Shown piece by piece: positions 11,337-19,985 of a stretch of DNA of 64,000 nt. Location of the stretch: positions 434,001-498,000 of the forward strand of contig SRUQ01000001.1 of assembly GCA_004791255.1 (NCBI GenBank), given 5' to 3'. Each line of letters starts with the position of its first letter. The stretch's first letter is position 1. A program made the position numbers and the translations under genes. This stretch comes from a bacterium M00.F.Ca.ET.205.01.1.1. Its GTDB lineage: Bacteria > Pseudomonadota > Alphaproteobacteria > Rhizobiales > Rhizobiaceae. The notes under the pieces were generated by a model, which was given only the letters and a program-made list of their open reading frames with translations, was not told the DNA's origin and did no database searches.

Positions 11337-11369
11337 TCCGCGCCTTGCACCGATGTCGGCGACCCAAAC

Positions 11370-12191
11370 ATGAACTTCTGGCATAGACCCATGATGAAAA
11401 ATGGCCCTCGAATCATCACCGTAGCCAACCAGAAGGGCGGTGTCGGCAAGACCACCACCGCCATCAATTTGGCGACCGCGCTGGCGGCGATCGGCGAGAA
11501 GGTGCTGATCGTCGACCTCGATCCGCAAGGCAATGCCAGCACCGGCCTCGGCATCGACCGCAAGGACCGCACGGTGTCGTCCTATGACGTGCTGACCGGC
11601 GAGCTTGACCTGGAGGCGGCGGCGGTGCCGACGGCCGTGCCCGGCCTGTCGATCGTGCCGTCGACGCTCGACCTGCTCGGCATCGAGATGGAAATCGCCT
11701 CGGCGCCGGACCGGGTGCTCAAGCTGCGCAATGCACTGCGCGCCGCGACCGAGCGCGGGGCGCCGTTCGGCTATGTGCTGATAGACTGCCCGCCCTCGCT
11801 CAACCTTTTGACCTTGAACTCGATGGCGGCGGCCGATTCCGTCCTGGTGCCGCTGCAGTGCGAATTCTTCGCGCTGGAAGGTCTCAGCCAGCTGCTCGAA
11901 ACCGTCGAGCAGGTGCGCCGCTCGATCAATCCGGAGCTCATCATCCAGGGCATCGTGCTGACCATGTATGACGGCCGCAACAATCTCGCCAACCAGGTGG
12001 TGCAGGATGTGCGGCAGCACATGGGCGACAAGGTCTACGAGACCATCATTCCGCGCAATGTGCGGGTGTCCGAGGCGCCGTCCTACGGCAAGCCGGCGAT
12101 CCTTTACGACCTCAAATGCTCCGGCAGCCAGGCCTATCTGCAACTGGCCTCCGAAGTGATCCGCCGCGAGCGCAAATTGCGCGCCGCTTAA
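11370..12191 (+). CDS. parA: Chromosome partitioning ATPase ParA
   Basis: 273 residues as drawn. The deviant Walker A VANQKGGVGKTTTAINLA starts a dozen or so residues in, with LIVDLDPQGNASTG (A') and a YVLIDCPPSLN Walker B. This is the chromosomal Soj-type ParA, which moves ParB-parS complexes on a nucleoid gradient. Two starts are possible: ATG 11370 and ATG 11391 (MMKNGPRIITVANQ); neither has a clear ribosome site, and the shorter form begins closer to the Walker motif. parB follows after 57 bp. Confidence 0.96.
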   Translation: MNFWHRPMMKNGPRIITVANQKGGVGKTTTAINLATALAAIGEKVLIVDLDPQGNASTGLGIDRKDRTVSSYDVLTGELDLEAAAVPTAVPGLSIVPSTLDLLGIEMEIASAPDRVLKLRNALRAATERGAPFGYVLIDCPPSLNLLTLNSMAAADSVLVPLQCEFFALEGLSQLLETVEQVRRSINPELIIQGIVLTMYDGRNNLANQVVQDVRQHMGDKVYETIIPRNVRVSEAPSYGKPAILYDLKCSGSQAYLQLASEVIRRERKLRAA

Positions 12192-12248
12192 CAAGCGAGC
12201 GCGTATACAGCCAAAGCCGATTCGATACCGAAACGATCTGGAATTGAG

Positions 12249-13133
12249 ATGAGCGAAGACCTTTCGAGAAAAAGACTGGGCCGCGGGCTTGCCGCCCTGA
12301 TCGGCGAAATCGACCGTCCGGCGGCGCCGGAAAAGCCAAACATGAGCGCCGACGGCAAGGTGCCGATCGAGTTCCTCAGCCCCAATCCGAAAAATCCGCG
12401 CCGGCATTTCGGCGAGGCCGAGCTCACCGACCTCGCGCAGTCGATCCGCGAGCATGGCGTGGTGCAGCCGGTGGTGGCGCGGCCTTCGCCGGCGCAGGCC
12501 GGCCGCTACGAGATCATCGCCGGCGAGCGGCGCTGGCGCGCCGCGCAGCGTGCCGGGCTGACCGAGATCCCGGTCATCGTGCGCGAGGTCAACGACCGCA
12601 CCGCGCTCGAACTGGCGATCATCGAAAACGTCCAGCGCGCCGATCTCAACCCGGTCGAGGAAGCGCTGGGCTATCAGCAGCTGATCGACGATCACGGCTA
12701 CACCCAGGCCGACCTCGGCCAGGTGATCGGCAAGAGCCGCAGCCATGTCGCCAACACGCTGCGGCTGTTGAAGCTGCCCGATGTGATCCACGACATGCTG
12801 GTCGATGGCGCGCTCTCGGCCGGCCATGCCCGTACGCTGGTGACGGCTGAGGATCCGGCGGGCCTTGCCAAGCGAATCGTCGAGGAAGGGCTTTCGGTGC
12901 GCCAGGCCGAAGCCCTGGCGCAGATGCCGGCCGGCACCACGTCCAACGGCACCAAACCCGCCGCGCCGGCCGCCGAGAAGGACGCCGATACGCTGGCGCT
13001 GGAAAAGCTGCTCACCGACACGACCGGCATGATCGTGACGGTCGACCACAAGGGCAAGGGCGGCACGCTGCGGGTTGCTTACCGCAGCCTGGAGCAGCTC
13101 GATGAGCTCTGCCGGCGGTTGAAGCAGGACTGA
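12249..13133 (+). CDS. parB: Chromosome partitioning protein ParB
   Basis: 294 residues. The N-terminal KRLGRGLAALIGE peptide is the ParA-interacting arginine-rich end. Then come the CTP-binding ParB/Srx domain (NPRRHFGEAELTDLAQSI, GERRWRAAQRAG, ENVQRADLNPVEEALGY), the helix-turn-helix TQADLGQVIGKSRSHVANTL that reads parS, and the C-terminal dimerisation domain. It loads on the parS-like sites listed here. Downstream synteny is broken: a repeat and an IS remnant follow. Confidence 0.97.
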   Translation: MSEDLSRKRLGRGLAALIGEIDRPAAPEKPNMSADGKVPIEFLSPNPKNPRRHFGEAELTDLAQSIREHGVVQPVVARPSPAQAGRYEIIAGERRWRAAQRAGLTEIPVIVREVNDRTALELAIIENVQRADLNPVEEALGYQQLIDDHGYTQADLGQVIGKSRSHVANTLRLLKLPDVIHDMLVDGALSAGHARTLVTAEDPAGLAKRIVEEGLSVRQAEALAQMPAGTTSNGTKPAAPAAEKDADTLALEKLLTDTTGMIVTVDHKGKGGTLRVAYRSLEQLDELCRRLKQD

Positions 13134-13227
13134 TATTTAGCCGGCGTAATTTTTCGAGGCAGTTGCGTTCTGGCTGACGCAATTAATTGATTCGCCTAGA
13201 AAATTGCGCGAACAAAGAACCGTTTGT

Positions 13228-13400
13228 GCCACCCCTTGCCTGCCTGCCGGCATCCTCTCCCCGTATAGTGACGGGGAGGGGCGCTGTCGCGGATGATTTC
13301 GCCAATCACCAACGTTGAACGGAAGACGCCGGCGTTGCGGCTAGCTTCTTTCTCCCCGTTCCACGGGGAGAAATGGCCGGCGGGGCAATGAGGGGCAGCC
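13228..13400. repeat. Composite inverted repeat element (family B), copy 2
   Basis: Same element as at 8541-8713 but inverted: left end CCTGCCTGCCGGCATCCTC, stem-loop CTCCCCGTATAGTGACGGGG, interior GATTTCGCCAATCA, second stem-loop TTTCTCCCCGTTCCACGGGG, right end CAATGAGGGGCAGC. Shorter relatives appear near 16.6 kb, 20.4 kb and 26.2 kb. Confidence 0.8.
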
Positions 13401-13414
13401 CGAGGCTGCGTCCG

Positions 13415-13690
13415 CCATGTGCGTCACAATGGCGAGATCCGGTGGAATGGCGGCTTCGTCTATGTCTCGCAGACACTGGCTGGCGAAGCTGTCGCGGCCA
13501 CGCAAACCGACGACGGCCAATGGGCTCTATCCTTCCATGCCCCATCAGCTCGGCATCATCGACACAAGGCGTATGAAGCTTGTCCGCCGCAGCACCGCGC
13601 CAACCAATCCGTTTGGCGCTGCGGCGGACGCATAGGGCGAGAAGTGTTACCTATGTATCCGGTTCAATCTGTTACCCATCTATCGGCTGG
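13415..13690 (+). pseudogene. Remnant of an IS481-type transposase C terminus, frameshifted
   Basis: One frame from 13419 reads RHNGEIRWNGGFVYVSQTL then AGEAVAATQTDDGQWALSF, a pattern I recognise from the C-terminal end of integrase-core (IS481-like) transposases of rhizobia. The expected continuation LGIIDTRRMKLVRR is found in a different frame (ending at the stop near 13635), so a frameshift lies around 13530-13550. After it, GTTACCTATGTATCCGGTT and GTTACCCATCTATCGG look like decayed terminal sequence. No catalytic DDE part remains. It is non-functional; the family call is from memory of the motif. Confidence 0.55.
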
Positions 13691-13850
13691 ACAGCTCCCG
13701 CCGGCGGTTTCGCCAATCGCCGTGCTGCGCAGCACCCTGTACAAGAGCGGCCGCAGGAAGTACGAACGGCTGAAATTGTCTGGCTGGCTGGTGCTGGCCC
13801 CGGCGTGCGCTCCATGGTGAGCGCAGAACCCTGAATTCCGAAAGAGCAAG

Positions 13851-15746
13851 ATGTCCAACTTCGAAGCACTCGTTCCCGCGCTGGCGAAGGCGCTGGAAAA
13901 ACGTGGCTATACCGATCTGACGCCGGTGCAGAAGGCGGTGCTGGAACTCGGCCAGGCCGACGCGCTGGTCTCTGCCCAGACCGGCTCAGGCAAGACCGTC
14001 GCCTTTGGCCTGGCGCTGGCGCCGACCCTGCTGGACGGCGCCGAGCGCTTCGGCGCGGCCTCCGCACCGCTGGCGCTGGCCGTGGCGCCGACACGCGAGC
14101 TGGCGCTGCAGGTGACGCGCGAACTGGAATGGCTTTACGAGCTGACCGGCGCCACGGTGGCGTCCTGCGTCGGCGGCATGGACATGCGCACCGAGCGCCG
14201 GGCGCTGGAGCGCGGCGCCCATATCGTCGTCGGTACGCCCGGCCGCCTGCGCGACCACATCACCCGGAACTCGCTCGACATGTCGGCGCTCAAGGCCGTG
14301 GTGCTCGACGAGGCCGACGAGATGCTCGACCTCGGCTTTCGCGAAGACCTCGAATTCATTCTCGACGCCGCACCGGCCGAGCGCCGCACGCTGATGTTTT
14401 CGGCCACCGTGCCGCGCTCCATCGCCACACTCGCCCAGGGCTACCAGCGTGATGCCGTGCGCATCTCGGCCGCCGGCGAGGAAAAGCAGCATCTCGACAT
14501 CGAATACCGGGCGCTGAGCGTTACCCAGGCCGACCGCGAGAACGCCATCATCAACGTGTTGCGTTTCTACGAGGCGAAGAACGCGCTGGTGTTCTGCAAC
14601 ACGCGCGCCGCCGTCAATCATCTGACCGCGCGCTTCAACAACCGCAACTTCTCCGTCGTGGCGCTGTCGGGCGAACTCAGCCAGAATGAGCGCAGCCATG
14701 CCTTGCAGGCGATGCGCGACGGCCGCGCCAAGGTCTGCATCGCCACCGACGTCGCGGCGCGCGGCATCGACCTGCCCAATCTCGAACTCGTCATCCACGC
14801 CGATTTGCCGACCAATCCGGAAACGCTGCTGCACCGGAGCGGCCGAACCGGGCGCGCCGGGCGCAAGGGCGTCAGCGCGCTGATCGTGCCGGGCAGTGGC
14901 CGCCGGCGCACCGAACGGCTGCTGCAAAGCGCCAAGCTGACGGCGACCTGGGCGAGCCCGCCCTCGGCCGACGACGTGATCCGGCGCGACGACGAACGCA
15001 TTCTTGCCGACCCGGCCTTCGACGCGCCGGTCAGGGAAGAAGAACGCGGTTTCATCGACGCGCTTCTCGCCAAGCATGGCGCCGAACAGGTCGCCGCCGC
15101 CTTCGTGCGCCAATGCCGGGCCAGCCGCTCGGCGCCCGAGGACCTCATGGATGTCGCGCCGTTCACGCCTTCGCGTGAAGGACTGGCGCGTGAAGGACTG
15201 GCGCGTGAAAGGCCGGCGGGTGAAAAGTTCGCGCACCGCGACGAAGCGCCGAGTCGCCGCGACGATTTCGGCGACAGCGTCTGGTTCTCGCTCTCGGTCG
15301 GGCGCCGGCAGAACGCCGAGCCGCGCTGGCTGATCCCGATGCTGTGCCGCGCCGGCAGCATTTCCAAGCGCGAGATCGGCGCCATCAAGATGCAGCCGGA
15401 AGAGACCTTCGTGCAGATATCGGCCGACTGGGCCGATCGCTTCGTGGCGGCCATCGGCCCCGACCGCAAGCTGCAGGGCACCATCCTTGTGAAGCGACTG
15501 GACGGTACGCCCGATTTGTCGCGGGCCGGCTACCAGCCGCCAAGTCCGGACAAGAAGCCGCATCGCGGCAAGGCGCCGTTCGATCCGAATGCGCCGAAGC
15601 GCAAATTCGACAAGCGCCCGGCATCCGCCGACCAGCGCCCGGCCGCGGCCCATGAGGCAAAGCCGTGGGCGAAAAAGCCGGGCAAGCCCAAATTCGATCA
15701 ATCGGCCCCGCCCAAGCACAAGAAGGCGAAGAAGCGCCCTTCATAG
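13851..15746 (+). CDS. DEAD-box ATP-dependent RNA helicase with DbpA-type RNA-binding domain
   Basis: 631 residues. It has the Q motif (YTDLTPVQKAVL), AQTGSGKT (motif I), PTRELA (Ia), VGTPGR (Ib), DEAD (II), SAT (III) and HRSGRTGRAG (VI), so both RecA-like domains are complete. A C-terminal fold around VGRRQNAEPRWLIPMLCRAG resembles the DbpA RNA-binding domain, followed by a Lys/Pro-rich basic tail. Between helicase and RNA-binding domain sits a short tandem repeat (GLAREGLARERPAG, DNA about 15175-15225). Likely role: ribosome assembly or RNA remodelling. A 160-bp gap with nothing recognisable separates it from the IS remnant upstream. Confidence 0.92.
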   Translation: MSNFEALVPALAKALEKRGYTDLTPVQKAVLELGQADALVSAQTGSGKTVAFGLALAPTLLDGAERFGAASAPLALAVAPTRELALQVTRELEWLYELTGATVASCVGGMDMRTERRALERGAHIVVGTPGRLRDHITRNSLDMSALKAVVLDEADEMLDLGFREDLEFILDAAPAERRTLMFSATVPRSIATLAQGYQRDAVRISAAGEEKQHLDIEYRALSVTQADRENAIINVLRFYEAKNALVFCNTRAAVNHLTARFNNRNFSVVALSGELSQNERSHALQAMRDGRAKVCIATDVAARGIDLPNLELVIHADLPTNPETLLHRSGRTGRAGRKGVSALIVPGSGRRRTERLLQSAKLTATWASPPSADDVIRRDDERILADPAFDAPVREEERGFIDALLAKHGAEQVAAAFVRQCRASRSAPEDLMDVAPFTPSREGLAREGLARERPAGEKFAHRDEAPSRRDDFGDSVWFSLSVGRRQNAEPRWLIPMLCRAGSISKREIGAIKMQPEETFVQISADWADRFVAAIGPDRKLQGTILVKRLDGTPDLSRAGYQPPSPDKKPHRGKAPFDPNAPKRKFDKRPASADQRPAAAHEAKPWAKKPGKPKFDQSAPPKHKKAKKRPS

Positions 15747-15851
15747 AGGTGCCTCATCAGCTGCTATGAGGACAGCCGCCGGGCATGTGGCCTTGCTCAC
15801 TGGCGCGGCCCTGTGCCACATCTTGGCCGGGACCGTGGCTGGGGGTAGCGA

Positions 15852-16562
15852 ATGCGCGGCGAAGTTCTTCACTATGACGAGGTTCAGGGCTTTGGCTTCA
15901 TCGCCGGAGCCGACGGCAACCGCTACACATTCCGGCGCGAGGATCTGCGCCGCGAAACCGCCATGTCGAACGGCGCGGCCGTCGAATTCCTGCCAGCCGA
16001 CGGCCAGGCGCGCGACGTCTTTTCGGTTGCCGCCCAGACCGCGGCTGCGGCCGTTGACGCCGGCGCAACCGCCGCATCGGCTCCAGCCGGCAACACGCCG
16101 GCAGGTGCCTCACCCCAGGCGCAGCACTTCGGCCGGTTCTCCGAACCCGCCGAGCCCACCGATTTGTGGAGCTATTTCTGGCGTGGTGTGACGCAAAACT
16201 ATTTCAATTTCGCCAGCCGCGCCCGCCGCAAGGAATATTGGGGCTATTGCCTGTTCTGGACGATCACGTTGCTGGTGGTCGTCGGCATCGGCGTTCTCGC
16301 CGATGCGGAGATGGGCAATTTCGACCGCGCCGAGGTGCCGGCGATGACGGTCGGGCTTTTCGGCCTTTTCCTGCTGGCTACATTCCTGCCCAATCTCGGC
16401 ATGATCGTGCGCCGCCTGCACGATATCGGCCTGTCCGGCTGGCTCTGCCTGGTGATCCTGATCCCCACCATCGGCAGCCTGGCGATCCTGGTCTTCGCCC
16501 TGATCCCGACGCAGGCGCGCGAGAACCAGTGGGGACCGGTGCCGGTGGGGGTCCGGGTGTAA
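15852..16562 (+). CDS. Cold-shock-like domain fused to DUF805 membrane protein
   Basis: 236 residues. Residues ~1-60 (MRGEVLHYDEVQGFGFIAGA, then YTFRREDL) look like a cold-shock nucleic-acid-binding fold. A low-complexity Ala-rich linker follows. Residues ~100-236 form a DUF805 membrane domain with the SRARRKEYWGYCLFW entry, three or four hydrophobic helices and the IVRRLHDIGLSGWLCL signature. The function of DUF805 proteins is unknown. The start is supported by a GGGGGT stretch upstream. It stands alone, convergent with leuB. Confidence 0.85.
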   Translation: MRGEVLHYDEVQGFGFIAGADGNRYTFRREDLRRETAMSNGAAVEFLPADGQARDVFSVAAQTAAAAVDAGATAASAPAGNTPAGASPQAQHFGRFSEPAEPTDLWSYFWRGVTQNYFNFASRARRKEYWGYCLFWTITLLVVVGIGVLADAEMGNFDRAEVPAMTVGLFGLFLLATFLPNLGMIVRRLHDIGLSGWLCLVILIPTIGSLAILVFALIPTQARENQWGPVPVGVRV

Positions 16563-16675
16563 TTCCCAGCGGCCACGGCATCGCAGGCCTTGCCGGCCAG
16601 CGATCCTCTCCCCGTGTCCATGTGAGAGTTGAAGGAGGGCCCGGCAGCGCCGCCGCGAGGCCCTCACAAAAGAAA

Positions 16676-17779
16676 TCAGGCCAGGAACTTGGCGATGATC
16701 GCGTCGCCCATCTCGACCGTGCCGACCTCGGTCATGCCCGGAGAGAAAATATCCTTGGTGCGCAAGCCCTGGTCGAGCACGGCGGCGATTGCCGCTTCCA
16801 CGCGGTCGGCCTCATCGACCATGCCGAAGGAATAGCGCAGACACATGGCGAAGGAGGCGATCATGGCGATCGGATTTGCGATGCCCTTGCCGGCGATGTC
16901 GGGCGCCGAGCCGTGCACCGGCTCGTAGAGCGCCTTGCGCTTCTTGGTCTTCACATCGGGCGCGCCGAGGGAGGCCGAGGGCAGCATGCCGATCGAGCCG
17001 GTCAGCATGGCGGCGATGTCGGACAGCATGTCGCCGAACAGATTGTCGGTGACGATGACGTCGAACTGCTTGGGCCAGCGCACCAGCTGCATGCCGCCGG
17101 CATCGGTCAGCATGTGGTCGAGCTTGACGTCGGCATAGCGCGCCTTGTGGGTCTGGGTGACGACCTCGTTCCACAGCACGCCGGATTTCATGACGTTGCG
17201 CTTTTCCATCGAGGTGACGTGGTTCTTGCGGGTACGCGCCAGCTCGAAGGCGACGCCCGAAATGCGCTCGATCTCGAACGTGTCGTAGACCTGGGTGTCG
17301 ATGCCGCGCTTCTGGCCGTTGCCGAGATCGATGATCTGCTTGGGCTCGCCGAAATAGACGCCGCCGGTCAGTTCGCGCACGATGAGGATATCGAGACCTT
17401 CGACCACCTCCTGCTTGAGCGAGGACGATGCCGCGAGCGCCGGGTAGCAGATGGCGGGGCGCAGATTGGCGAACAGCTCCATGTCCTTGCGCAGGCGCAG
17501 CAGCCCGGCCTCGGGGCGCACCTCGTAAGGCACCGCGTCCCATTTCGGACCGCCGACGGCGCCGAACAGCACCGCGTCCGCCGCCATCGCCTTGTCCATG
17601 TCGGCGTCGGAAATCGCAGCGCCATGCGCGTCGTAGGCGCAGCCGCCGACCAGCCCCTCATCGGTGACGAAGCCGCTGCCGAGCTTGTCGTTCATGGCCG
17701 CGATCAGCTTCTTGACCTCGGCCATGGCTTCGGGGCCGATGCCGTCGCCGGGGAGCAGGAAAAGATGCTTCGTTGCCAT
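16676..17779 (-). CDS. leuB: 3-isopropylmalate dehydrogenase
   Basis: 367 residues, normal length. It begins [19 protein letters not shown]; the LeuB signature [13 protein letters not shown] (~residue 135-148) and the metal/NAD segment [20 protein letters not shown] are intact. It oxidises and decarboxylates 3-isopropylmalate to 4-methyl-2-oxopentanoate in leucine synthesis. leuC and leuD are not in the window. The 113-bp gap downstream contains a partial family B repeat (CTCTCCCCGTGTCC). Confidence 0.97.
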   Translation of the reverse strand: MATKHLFLLPGDGIGPEAMAEVKKLIAAMNDKLGSGFVTDEGLVGGCAYDAHGAAISDADMDKAMAADAVLFGAVGGPKWDAVPYEVRPEAGLLRLRKDMELFANLRPAICYPALAASSSLKQEVVEGLDILIVRELTGGVYFGEPKQIIDLGNGQKRGIDTQVYDTFEIERISGVAFELARTRKNHVTSMEKRNVMKSGVLWNEVVTQTHKARYADVKLDHMLTDAGGMQLVRWPKQFDVIVTDNLFGDMLSDIAAMLTGSIGMLPSASLGAPDVKTKKRKALYEPVHGSAPDIAGKGIANPIAMIASFAMCLRYSFGMVDEADRVEAAIAAVLDQGLRTKDIFSPGMTEVGTVEMGDAIIAKFLA

Positions 17780-17914
17780 GAAAACCGTCCAGAAAGATGC
17801 GTTTCAATTTGCCCAGCGTCCTTTGCGCGCCGGGAAGGCGCGCAGCGCTGTGCGACCGCGGCCTTGCTAAACGCCAAGCGCCCGGCGCGCAAGCTTTTCA
17901 ATCCTGGCCGGCAA

Positions 17915-18265
17915 TCACCGGTGCGAGAGAATGTTGACCAGCCTGCCCAGCGGATCGCGCACATAGAAGCGCCGCACGCCCCAGGGTTCGTCCTCCGGGC
18001 CGTATTCGATGGCGAAGCCGGCGGCCTTCATGGCTTGCAGCGTGCCGTCCACATCGTCGACCTCGATCGACAGGTCCGGCACCGGCGTGTCCGAACCGCC
18101 CTGGGCCATGAAGCTGACCTGTACCTGCATTGTTTCACCGGAGCCGTAAGTGACGATCCAGCCCTGATCCATCAGCACGTCGAGCCCAAGCACGTCCTGA
18201 TAGAAGCGTTTCGCCTCTGCCGCGTCCTGTGTGTCGATATTGGCGACGATGCGTCGTACGGTCAT
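17915..18265 (-). CDS. VOC-family (glyoxalase/dioxygenase-fold) protein
   Basis: 116 residues, a single VOC module. MTVRRIVANIDTQDAAEAK opens the first beta-alpha-beta unit; DLSIEVDDVDGTLQAMKAAG opens the second; WGVRRFYVRDPLGRLVNILSH ends it with the usual D-P-x-G-R-x-V strand. Such proteins act as lyases, dioxygenases or antibiotic-binding proteins; no specific substrate can be named. It follows the RidA gene by 10 bp on the same strand, so they form an operon. Confidence 0.85.
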   Translation of the reverse strand: MTVRRIVANIDTQDAAEAKRFYQDVLGLDVLMDQGWIVTYGSGETMQVQVSFMAQGGSDTPVPDLSIEVDDVDGTLQAMKAAGFAIEYGPEDEPWGVRRFYVRDPLGRLVNILSHR

Positions 18266-18275
18266 GGCTTTGGCC

Positions 18276-18659
18276 TCACGCCGTGCGCCGCAGCGCCGTC
18301 ACTTCGATCTCGATCTTCATCTCCGGCTTGTTGAGCTGGCAGACGATCATCGTCGCCGCCGGCCTGATCTCGCCGAACGCCTCGCCGAGGATCGGGAAGA
18401 CCACGTCAACGAAAGCCTGGTCGGTGATGTAGTAATGCGCCCGCACCACGTCTTCCATGTCGAAACCGCCATCGCGCAGCGCCTTGGCGATGGTCGCCAG
18501 GCAATTGCGCGTCTGCGCCTCGACCGTCTCTGGCATGGTCATCGTGGCGTAGTCGTAGCCGGTCGTGCCGGACACGAAGCACCAGTCGCCCTGCACCACG
18601 GCGCGGGAATAGCCGGCGGTCTTCTCGAAAGGCGAACCGGTGGAGATCAGTGTGCGCAT
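18276..18659 (-). CDS. RidA/YjgF-family enamine/imine deaminase-like protein (copy 1)
   Basis: 127 residues from ATG 18659, which has a GAGGG ribosome site; the frame stays open a little further upstream. It has the YjgF fold with SRAVVQGDWCFVSGTTGYD and a C-terminal EIEVTALRRTA in place of the canonical ending, so the usual Arg (RidA Arg105 region) is not obvious and deaminase activity is uncertain. Located between the saccharopine-dehydrogenase-family gene and the VOC gene, all on the minus strand. Confidence 0.85.
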   Translation of the reverse strand: MRTLISTGSPFEKTAGYSRAVVQGDWCFVSGTTGYDYATMTMPETVEAQTRNCLATIAKALRDGGFDMEDVVRAHYYITDQAFVDVVFPILGEAFGEIRPAATMIVCQLNKPEMKIEIEVTALRRTA

Positions 18660-18721
18660 GGAACCCTCGCAGATTTGTCCGGGTCCTTTTGCGGGCAAAT
18701 GGCCGGCGCCGCCATGGGCCA

Positions 18722-18745
18722 GGCGGGAGAGACCATTGTCCCGCC
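18722..18745 (-). terminator. Hairpin 12 bp after the saccharopine-dehydrogenase-family gene
   Basis: GGCGGGA and TCCCGCC form a perfect seven-base stem with a ten-base loop in the 98-bp gap before RidA. There is no T-run after it on the minus strand, so it may slow polymerase or protect the mRNA end rather than terminate. Confidence 0.35.
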
Positions 18746-18757
18746 AGCCAAGGCCCC

Positions 18758-19861
18758 TCAGCTTGCCAGCCGGGTCGCCGTCTCGTGCTGCGCGTAGGCG
18801 CGGCCGAAGCGGTTGGCGAGGAAGGCGTCGAGCGCGATGTCTTCCTGGCGGACAAAACCTTTCGCCGGCAGGCTGCCGTCGGCCAGCATGTCGAGCACGG
18901 CGCAGATGCCGGACGCGGTGGTTATCTGGATGGCGCTGCGCACCGCCTGGCCGACGCGACGGGAGTAGATCTTGTTGGCGTAGGTTTCCTGCAGCAGGCG
19001 GCCGTTCTTGCGGCCCGAGACGGTGACGAAGACGATGACTACGTCCTGCAGCGTCGCCGGCAGCGCGCTTTCGAAAATGTCCTTCAGCACATCGCGGCGA
19101 TGGCGCAGCCCAAGGTCGTTGAGCAGCGCCTTCATGATCGCGGCATGGCCGGGATAGCGGATGGTGCGGTAGTTCAAGGTGCGCACCTTGCCCTTCAGCG
19201 TCTCGGCCAAAGTGCCGAGCCCGCCCGAGGTGTTGAACGCCTCATAGGTGACGCCGTCGAGCGAGAATTCCTCGCGCTCCTCCAGCGGCGGCACTTCGAT
19301 CAGTTCGCCCTCGACGATCGCCTCGCACGGCTCGCAATATTCGTTGATGACGCCGTCGGTGCTCCAGGTCAGATTGTAGTTCAGCGCGTTGGACGGATAT
19401 TGCGGCAGCGCGCCGACGCGCATTCGCACGCTTTCCAGCGTGTCGAAGCGGCTGGCGAGATCGTTGGCGACGATCGAGATGAAGCCCGGCGCAAGTCCGC
19501 ATTGCGGAATGAAGGCGCTCTTGGCCGAACGCGCCAGTTCCTTCACCCGCCTGGTGCTGACGACGTCCTCGGTCAGGTCGAGATAGTGGACGCCTGATGT
19601 CGCGGCGGCCTCGGCAATGCGCGTGGTGAGGTGGAAGGGTGCTGCGCTCAGCACCGCGAACTTGCCGTCGAGGGCTGCCTCCAGCGCGCCCGCCGCCTCG
19701 ATGTCGAGTTCCAGCGTCGCCACCGTGGCAGGCAGTTCGGATGCTGCGAACTGGGCGGCCGAACGATCGATCACGGTGACATGATAGTCGCCCGTATCCG
19801 CGAGCAGCTCGGCGATGGCGGAGCCGATCTTGCCGGCGCCGACGACAACGATGTTCTTCAT
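18758..19861 (-). CDS. Saccharopine dehydrogenase-family NAD(P) oxidoreductase (possibly lysine 6-dehydrogenase)
   Basis: 367 residues from ATG 19861 (GAGGGA ribosome site; the longer frame upstream overlaps the divergent regulator). The N terminus is a Rossmann dinucleotide fold, MKNIVVVGAGKIGSAIAELL, followed by VHYLDLTEDV and CGLAPGFISIVANDLASRF, typical of Lys9/saccharopine-reductase-like enzymes. Agrobacterium lysine 6-dehydrogenase has a similar size and family, and the divergent Lrp/AsnC regulator and nearby RidA fit amino-acid catabolism; the substrate remains an inference. Other family members act on carboxynorspermidine or are uncharacterised. Confidence 0.85.
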   Translation of the reverse strand: MKNIVVVGAGKIGSAIAELLADTGDYHVTVIDRSAAQFAASELPATVATLELDIEAAGALEAALDGKFAVLSAAPFHLTTRIAEAAATSGVHYLDLTEDVVSTRRVKELARSAKSAFIPQCGLAPGFISIVANDLASRFDTLESVRMRVGALPQYPSNALNYNLTWSTDGVINEYCEPCEAIVEGELIEVPPLEEREEFSLDGVTYEAFNTSGGLGTLAETLKGKVRTLNYRTIRYPGHAAIMKALLNDLGLRHRRDVLKDIFESALPATLQDVVIVFVTVSGRKNGRLLQETYANKIYSRRVGQAVRSAIQITTASGICAVLDMLADGSLPAKGFVRQEDIALDAFLANRFGRAYAQHETATRLAS

Positions 19862-19935
19862 GGCAGTTCCCTCGCGAAAGCCGATTTCCTGTGGCTCAGG
19901 ATCGCAGCTTGCCAGTCGAAAGGAAGCGTGGAATT

Positions 19936-19961
19936 GTTCGAAACGAAGTATCTCTTTGAAC
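19936..19961. promoter_or_regulatory. Possible operator between the divergent dehydrogenase and Lrp-type genes
   Basis: GTTCGAAA (19936-19943) and TTTGAAC (19955-19961) form an imperfect inverted repeat with an AT-rich centre in the 124-bp divergent gap. This is a plausible binding site for the adjacent Lrp/AsnC protein, but Lrp sites are degenerate and this is inference. Confidence 0.35.
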
Positions 19962-19985
19962 GAAACGCCGATAGGGTTCGTCGAA

